Made by a program: the position numbers and the translations under genes. This document shows positions 59,770 to 64,000 of a stretch of 64,000 nt of DNA, one piece after another (the first letter of the stretch is position 1; each line of letters starts with the position of its first letter). Under the pieces are notes generated by a model. The model was given only the letters and a program-made list of their open reading frames with translations. It searched no databases and was not told the DNA's origin. Source of the DNA: VMCP01 sp964645755 (GTDB taxonomy: Bacteria; Bacteroidota; Bacteroidia; NS11-12g; UBA955); assembly GCA_964645755.1 (NCBI GenBank), contig CAZYBT010000002.1, positions 1 to 64,000 on the forward strand. The letters run 5' to 3'.

Positions 59770-61032
59770 TTAGTCTAAAAAAAGACGATCAATTTCCGAT
59801 TTATAACGATTGAATTGTTGCTCAAAAAATAGCTTGCAACACGCTGTCAAGTTTTCCACTTGATTCACATCACTCAACCCTATTCTAACCACACAACCTC
59901 TTTCTTTTTCAGTTATATCAGTGAGCAATTGACTTGAAAACAATTGAATCAATTCCTCTGACGCAGGAAATTTCAAATTCCCAAGTCCGTCAATTAAAAT
60001 TATGTGCTCATGAGTTGATTGCGATAATTCAAATAATTGCAACATGTAACTCATTAGTTTATCGCATTTATCACGAACAGACAATTCCTCATCCCTTTTC
60101 GTCCAAATGACACCAAATGCCTGTTGAAATTGACAACTTTCCAACTGTTGCTTGAGTGAAAATATTTGTCCCTCAAAAGACACCCTCATTTTCATCATCT
60201 TCTTGACAAAATTGATAGATTCCTGATCAAAATCTCCAGCACGAAACATAAAATCTCCAACTGGATTTAATGGATTTAGTTCCTCATCAAAAAATAACAG
60301 AATAGTCAAATTTCCATTCAACTCAACCCATTCTGTAAAAATATCACCGTAAAAAAACCCAATTTTATTCAAATATTGACTGAAATCAGGACTTAAGTAG
60401 TTGCTCGGAGAATACAAATCATGTATCGCTGCACAAGCATAGTTTTCCTTCGTAAATTGCTCATTTTCCCAAATATTTTTAGCTATTTTATTTCTGAGGG
60501 ACGTTGACGTGTTTTCCGCATAATACATGTCTTGATACCTCAAAAAATCAATATCGATGGAATGATTCTCATATTTTTCTACCATTTCCCAGATAAAATC
60601 AGCGGGAAAATGCATAGCATCTAATAAATCCAAAACCAAATTTTTGAGTGCCGAATTATCATTGGCTTGAATCATAACATTTGAATAATCTTTATAAACA
60701 AAAACAGAACCCAAATCCTTTTCGACATTCAATTCAAACAACCAATTTTGTCCATCAGAATAACGACAATCTTGATAAATATGATTCCAAATATTGGGAC
60801 AATTCGACACATCGATTTCAATATATTGGGTTCCCAAGAACAAAATGTCAAAATCATTTTCATCAAAGCAAAAAGGACTGTCTGTCTCTTTGTAGACGAA
60901 AGGTTGATAAATGGTAAGTCCTGATTGTATTTTTAAGAAGTTCAAAAAATCCGAAACCTGAATGTCTCCAATACGAAAAGTGTGTTGTTGAGGATTAAAA
61001 ATCGCTTCTATATTTTGGGGAGAATGAGACAT
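59770..61032 (-). CDS. Hypothetical protein of 420 aa, unrecognised
   Basis: Soluble acidic protein without signal peptide, membrane segments or known motif that I can recognise. It is rich in Phe, Asn, Gln and Asp. The C-terminal part has an alternating strand-helix look (IILIDGLGNLKFP; CVVRIGLSDVNQVENLTACC), reminiscent of but not equal to nucleotide-binding folds. It stands between the convergent lipoprotein gene and the tRNA-Phe gene (same strand, 46 bases beyond the tRNA terminator), with no operon partners. Could be a lineage-specific gene. Confidence 0.6.
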   Translation of the reverse strand: MSHSPQNIEAIFNPQQHTFRIGDIQVSDFLNFLKIQSGLTIYQPFVYKETDSPFCFDENDFDILFLGTQYIEIDVSNCPNIWNHIYQDCRYSDGQNWLFELNVEKDLGSVFVYKDYSNVMIQANDNSALKNLVLDLLDAMHFPADFIWEMVEKYENHSIDIDFLRYQDMYYAENTSTSLRNKIAKNIWENEQFTKENYACAAIHDLYSPSNYLSPDFSQYLNKIGFFYGDIFTEWVELNGNLTILLFFDEELNPLNPVGDFMFRAGDFDQESINFVKKMMKMRVSFEGQIFSLKQQLESCQFQQAFGVIWTKRDEELSVRDKCDKLMSYMLQLFELSQSTHEHIILIDGLGNLKFPASEELIQLFSSQLLTDITEKERGCVVRIGLSDVNQVENLTACCKLFFEQQFNRYKSEIDRLFLD

Positions 61033-61080
61033 CGAAGCAATTTACAGAAATCGGTTTGAAATAAAAATGAGAATGCATAA

Positions 61081-61105
61081 AAAAAGCCCCAAAATGGGGC
61101 TTTTT
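61081..61105 (-). terminator. Terminator of the tRNA-Phe gene
   Basis: AAAAAGCCCC and GGGGCTTTTT form a 10-bp stem around an AAAAT loop, directly after the 3' end of the tRNA on the minus strand. Confidence 0.85.
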
Positions 61106-61106
61106 G

Positions 61107-61179
61107 TGGTATCGGGCGGAATCGAACCGTCGACACAAGGATTTTCAGTCCTTTGCTCTACCAACTGAGCTACGATACC
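61107..61179 (-). tRNA. tRNA-Phe (anticodon GAA)
   Basis: 73-nt tRNA on the minus strand with 7-bp acceptor GGTATCG/CGATACC, D arm GCTC-AGTTGGTA-GAGC, anticodon arm AAGGA-CTGAAAA-TCCTT (anticodon GAA), a 5-nt variable loop, T arm with TTCGATT loop, and discriminator A. CCA is not encoded. The T stem GACGG/CCGCC has one A-C mismatch at the second pair. Confidence 0.95.
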
Positions 61180-61282
61180 ATCTCCTTTAATTCTAAAAAT
61201 CGCAAATTTCTGAGCTATTTCTTTCCTTAAGGGGCTGCAAAAATACAACTTTTCAGCTATCTTGCAAATAAATTTTTAAAAT

Positions 61283-61627
61283 ATGTCAAATTCCATAAAA
61301 GAATTCAATGAATATCGTTCCAAAATGAATGAAAAAATACTGGGTGCCGACAACCTCGTATTGAAAAGGTTATTCAACCTCGATACCCAAACTTATGCAG
61401 AAGGAGCGCTACCTACACAAACCAAAGAAATGCTCGGACTAGTTGCCTCTCTTGTACTTAGATGCGATGATTGTGTAAAATACCACTTAGAAAAATGCCA
61501 TGAACAAGGGGTTACAACACCACAAATGTTCGAAATTTTAGCTGTCGCGAACATCGTTGGAGGCACAATTGTTATCCCTCATACCCGAAGAGCAGTTGAG
61601 TTTTGGGAAGAATTAAACCAACAATAA
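61283..61627 (+). CDS. Carboxymuconolactone decarboxylase/AhpD-like protein
   Basis: 114 aa small helical protein of the CMD family. The CxxC-xxxH motif (CDDCVKYHLEKC near 62-73) is that of AhpD-type alkylhydroperoxidase/disulfide reductase proteins. Later comes VANIVGGTIVIPHTRRAVEFWEE. Such proteins form homo-oligomers and reduce peroxides or lipoylated partners. Single gene next to the tRNA; promoter not obvious. Exact substrate unknown. Confidence 0.9.
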   Translation: MSNSIKEFNEYRSKMNEKILGADNLVLKRLFNLDTQTYAEGALPTQTKEMLGLVASLVLRCDDCVKYHLEKCHEQGVTTPQMFEILAVANIVGGTIVIPHTRRAVEFWEELNQQ

Positions 61628-61632
61628 TTTTT

Positions 61633-62328
61633 TTAGGAATTCCGGACCAGCGTTCTGTGGATCCAATAAAATGCATAAAAATGGATTAACACAACAAATT
61701 CCAATCCAAAAATATACCAAGGCCAATCACCCATAATTAAAGGATTATTTGCATTCGGCTTTTGTGCAATAAACATATAGTTGGCATCTAATAGCCAATT
61801 GAACAATCCAATTACTGGTAATGTGAGTTGAGTATATCCAAAAACTTTCAACCAGCTGCCCTTATTGGGAACCATTTTCAATCTAAAAGTTGCATAAAAT
61901 CCAGCAATAATCACCATTCCATGTGCAATTCCATATTCCCAAAAGTTAAATAAATTCCCGCCCTCCGTAAGTTCAGGGGTTAAAAAAGAGTGAATGGCTC
62001 CAGCGCTCCAAAAAATGAGAAACTCATATGCCCATTGTTTTCTTGTGAGCAACATAATCATGGCTAAAATTTCAGAAAATGAGCATAAATGCAAAGGTAA
62101 ATGAACCGCTTTATCCCAGGTATTTGTGGCTATTGCAAACACTTGGTTCGCTATAAAATTCAAGCCCAATATAGCAACCATCACATACCCAATTTGAATA
62201 CGCTTTCTCTCATCCATTTTCCAACTCAAACCGAAGAATAATAAAAATCCAATCAATAATCCGGCGTTTAAATAAATCCACTCCGTCGATCCAATATCGA
62301 CCATATGATGCAATGCGTTTTTATCCAT
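61633..62328 (-). CDS. TIGR02206/YwaF-like membrane protein
   Basis: 231 aa integral membrane protein with about seven helices, resembling the YwaF/TIGR02206 group of unknown function. Characteristic are the W-DKAVHLPLHLCSFSEILA segment near 75-95, FWEYGIAHGMVII and NPLIMGDWPWYI near the C-terminus. The ATG at 62328 is used; a TTG at 62355 would add nine residues. It is convergent with the AhpD-like gene, 5 bases between stops, and divergent from the GH20 gene. No function can be assigned. Confidence 0.8.
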   Translation of the reverse strand: MDKNALHHMVDIGSTEWIYLNAGLLIGFLLFFGLSWKMDERKRIQIGYVMVAILGLNFIANQVFAIATNTWDKAVHLPLHLCSFSEILAMIMLLTRKQWAYEFLIFWSAGAIHSFLTPELTEGGNLFNFWEYGIAHGMVIIAGFYATFRLKMVPNKGSWLKVFGYTQLTLPVIGLFNWLLDANYMFIAQKPNANNPLIMGDWPWYIFGLEFVVLIHFYAFYWIHRTLVRNS

Positions 62329-62405
62329 ATTTGTAAGTTTTTGTTTTTGTATCAATTAGATGACCAAAGTTTTGCAATATATGCAAAAAATAAAGTTTAA
62401 AAAAA

Positions 62406-63989
62406 ATGCAGATATTGCAACTTTATTTTATGCTAAAAGTAAAACAACTTTTGATTCTGGTTTCAGTTTTGTTTTTGAGAGGACTTAACGCTCAAATTAT
62501 TCCGACTCCAACGTCCCTCATAAAAAAAGACGGCGTCTTTAAACTACCTAAAAAAATCACTGTAAGCGCTCATTCAGATTTACAAAAAAATTCAGGTTTT
62601 ATTGAGATTTTGGGGAATATTTTCTCGGGAAAAATTAATAAATTCAAAGCTAGGAATGCGAACATTGAACTCATTCTAAAACCTTTAAAAGCGGAGGCTT
62701 ACACCATTGATATTCAACCAACTAAAATCACCATTGAATATGCAGATTATCCGGGATTGATTCATGCTTGCGTGACATTCAGGCAACTTCCAATGAATGA
62801 AAATCGCGAAATCGAATGCACCCGAATTGAAGATTCACCTAAGTACAGTTACCGTGGCATGCACCTCGATGTGAGTCGTCATTTTTTTGGCACGGCCTTC
62901 ATCAAGAAGTACATCAAAATGCTCGCTTTTTACAAATACAATACGTTTCATTGGCATTTAACCGACGATCAAGGCTGGAGAATTGAAATTAAAAAATACC
63001 CCAAACTGACTTCAGTAGGTGGATACCGAAAAGGATCACAAGTTGGCAAATACGCGGATCAAAAATTCGATGGAAAACCTTGCGGAGGATTTTATACCCA
63101 AGATGAAATCAAAGATGTGGTACAATACGCTAAAAATCTTGGCGTTACAGTAGTTCCTGAAATTGAAATGCCCGGACATGCCCTAGCGGCACTGTCGGCA
63201 TACCCTGAATTCAGCTGCAATCAAAAACCATTGGAAGTGGCTCAAGGTTGGGGTGTTTTTGATGATGTTTTTTGTGCTGGCAACGACCAAACCTTCGAAT
63301 TTCTTCAAAACATTCTTGACGAAGTTGTTGCGCTATTTCCAGAATCTCCCTACATCCACATTGGTGGTGATGAATGTCCTAAAACACGTTGGAAAACATG
63401 TGAAAAATGTCAAAATCGCATGAAAACACAAGGATTAAAAGACGAACATGAATTGCAAAGTTATTTCATCCAAAGAATTGAAAAACACCTGAATTCGAAG
63501 GGTAAAAACATCATTGGTTGGGATGAAATTCTAGAGGGCGGATTGGCACCAAACGCTACGGTCATGAGTTGGAGAGGAATTTCTGGAGGCATTGAAGCAG
63601 CGAATCAAAATCACAATGTGATTATGACGCCAGGAAAACCTTGTTATTTTGACCATTATCAAAGTAAAAACACTCAGGATGAACCAATTGCCATTGGAGG
63701 TTTTAACCCTTTAGATTCGGTTTTCTACTTCAACCCGATGCCAAAATCTCTCGGTCCCGACAAACAAAAGTACATTTTAGGCGCCCAAGCAAACGTTTGG
63801 ACGGAATATATGACAAACGAAGGAGACGTTGAATACATGACTTTGCCCCGGGCTACTGCCTTGGCTGAGGTGCTTTGGAGCAACAGAAATGAAGATCCAA
63901 TTGCCCTCGACATGGCCTTCAAAAGCTATTTAAAGAAATTAGAAACTCATAAAAAGATGTGGGTATGGTGGTGGAATTATCGAAAGTGA
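62406..63989 (+). CDS. Beta-N-acetylhexosaminidase (glycoside hydrolase family 20)
   Basis: 527 aa secreted or periplasmic enzyme that removes terminal GlcNAc/GalNAc residues by substrate-assisted catalysis. The signal peptide is FLRGLNAQ-type (mature about residue 31). A GH20b-like N-terminal domain (about 35-150) precedes the GH20 barrel, with YRGMHLDVSRHFF, FHWHLTDDQGWRIEI, VPEIEMPGHALAAL and the catalytic Asp-Glu pair in IHIGGDECPKTRW. Later come GWDEILEGGL and the family's W-rich end. Two ATGs (62406 and 62430) fit; the second gives the cleaner signal peptide. It ends inside the window. Confidence 0.95.
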   Translation: MQILQLYFMLKVKQLLILVSVLFLRGLNAQIIPTPTSLIKKDGVFKLPKKITVSAHSDLQKNSGFIEILGNIFSGKINKFKARNANIELILKPLKAEAYTIDIQPTKITIEYADYPGLIHACVTFRQLPMNENREIECTRIEDSPKYSYRGMHLDVSRHFFGTAFIKKYIKMLAFYKYNTFHWHLTDDQGWRIEIKKYPKLTSVGGYRKGSQVGKYADQKFDGKPCGGFYTQDEIKDVVQYAKNLGVTVVPEIEMPGHALAALSAYPEFSCNQKPLEVAQGWGVFDDVFCAGNDQTFEFLQNILDEVVALFPESPYIHIGGDECPKTRWKTCEKCQNRMKTQGLKDEHELQSYFIQRIEKHLNSKGKNIIGWDEILEGGLAPNATVMSWRGISGGIEAANQNHNVIMTPGKPCYFDHYQSKNTQDEPIAIGGFNPLDSVFYFNPMPKSLGPDKQKYILGAQANVWTEYMTNEGDVEYMTLPRATALAEVLWSNRNEDPIALDMAFKSYLKKLETHKKMWVWWWNYRK

Positions 63990-64000
63990 GTCAAAAAACG

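Noticed and set aside
61042..61248. 68 aa minus-strand frame over the tRNA-Phe gene
   Set aside because: It runs through the tRNA and its terminator; the apparent protein is translated tRNA.
1..64000. Integrated phage, transposon or restriction/defence system
   Set aside because: No integrase, transposase, phage structural, nuclease or methylase-pair genes were recognised; the single methyltransferase at 23992-24732 is a small-molecule type in an operon with a lipid phosphatase.

Overview
The window is a 64 kb piece of a low-GC genome from the phylum Bacteroidota, class and genus not resolved. The signs are a short (287 aa) primary sigma factor; TAnnTTTG-type -7 promoter boxes with an occasional TTTG -33 box about 20 bases upstream; many proteins with the C-terminal sorting domains of the type IX secretion system (T9SS); a DnaJ with half a zinc finger; and an MK-type respiratory chain (menB, three-subunit sdh). 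No phage, insertion sequence, integrase or CRISPR array was seen. Two 10-N scaffold gaps (15544-15553 and 29999-30008) fall inside genes. The longest gene-free stretch is about 265 bases (953-1216); it holds two strong hairpins and one doubtful 42-codon ORF.

Layout. 1-1.2 kb: rpoD. 1.2-5.7 kb (minus): a 1507 aa PKD-repeat adhesin-like protein with a type B T9SS tail. 5.9-11.2 kb (minus): a tight operon adk - HAD phosphatase - T9SS protein - VWA-like membrane protein - mnmA. 11.3-19.9 kb (plus): a nine-gene run, mostly joined by 1-8 base overlaps, that encodes a CMP-legionaminic/sialic-acid-like nonulosonate pathway (LegC-, LegI/NeuB-, LegG/NeuC-, PtmE-, LegF/NeuA- and LegB-like enzymes), an ATP-grasp enzyme, a HAD phosphatase and a putative GT42/DUF115-like glycosyltransferase. 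A flippase converges on it (19.95-21.45 kb). 21.6-30.9 kb: an Omp28-like lipoprotein, an enoyl-CoA hydratase/PAP2/methyltransferase operon, an ECF sigma/anti-sigma-like/outer-membrane operon, menB, a YHYH protein and eukaryote-type isocitrate dehydrogenase. 30.9-43.7 kb: an outer-membrane protein and M48 peptidase, dnaJ-grpE, riboflavin synthase, sdhCAB, a 9-base minisatellite, a MATE transporter, an RluA-type pseudouridine synthase and an alkyltransferase-like protein. 43.7-48.7 kb: a thioredoxin-fold protein, three small outer-membrane proteins and a fatty-acid desaturase.

48.8-56.8 kb (minus) is the most unusual region. Two tandem ~920 aa paralogous T9SS cargo proteins are followed by a 63 aa protein with a signal peptide and a PVDGG-hydrophobic-basic tail, an exosortase with visible Cys/Arg/His catalytic residues, a small multi-pass membrane protein overlapping it by 40 bases, and a PagL-like lipid A deacylase/acyloxyacyl hydrolase. 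This looks like a dedicated single-substrate exosortase locus whose mature product could be only about 16 residues.

56.9-64 kb: an SRPBCC protein, a CarF/TMEM189-type plasmalogen desaturase homologue, two lipoproteins, an unrecognised 420 aa protein, tRNA-Phe, an AhpD-like protein, a YwaF-like membrane protein and a GH20 beta-N-acetylhexosaminidase. The cell-surface theme (T9SS cargo, nonulosonate synthesis, exosortase, lipid A and membrane-lipid modification) runs through most accessory genes. Functions are inferred from motifs read by eye; no database search was run.
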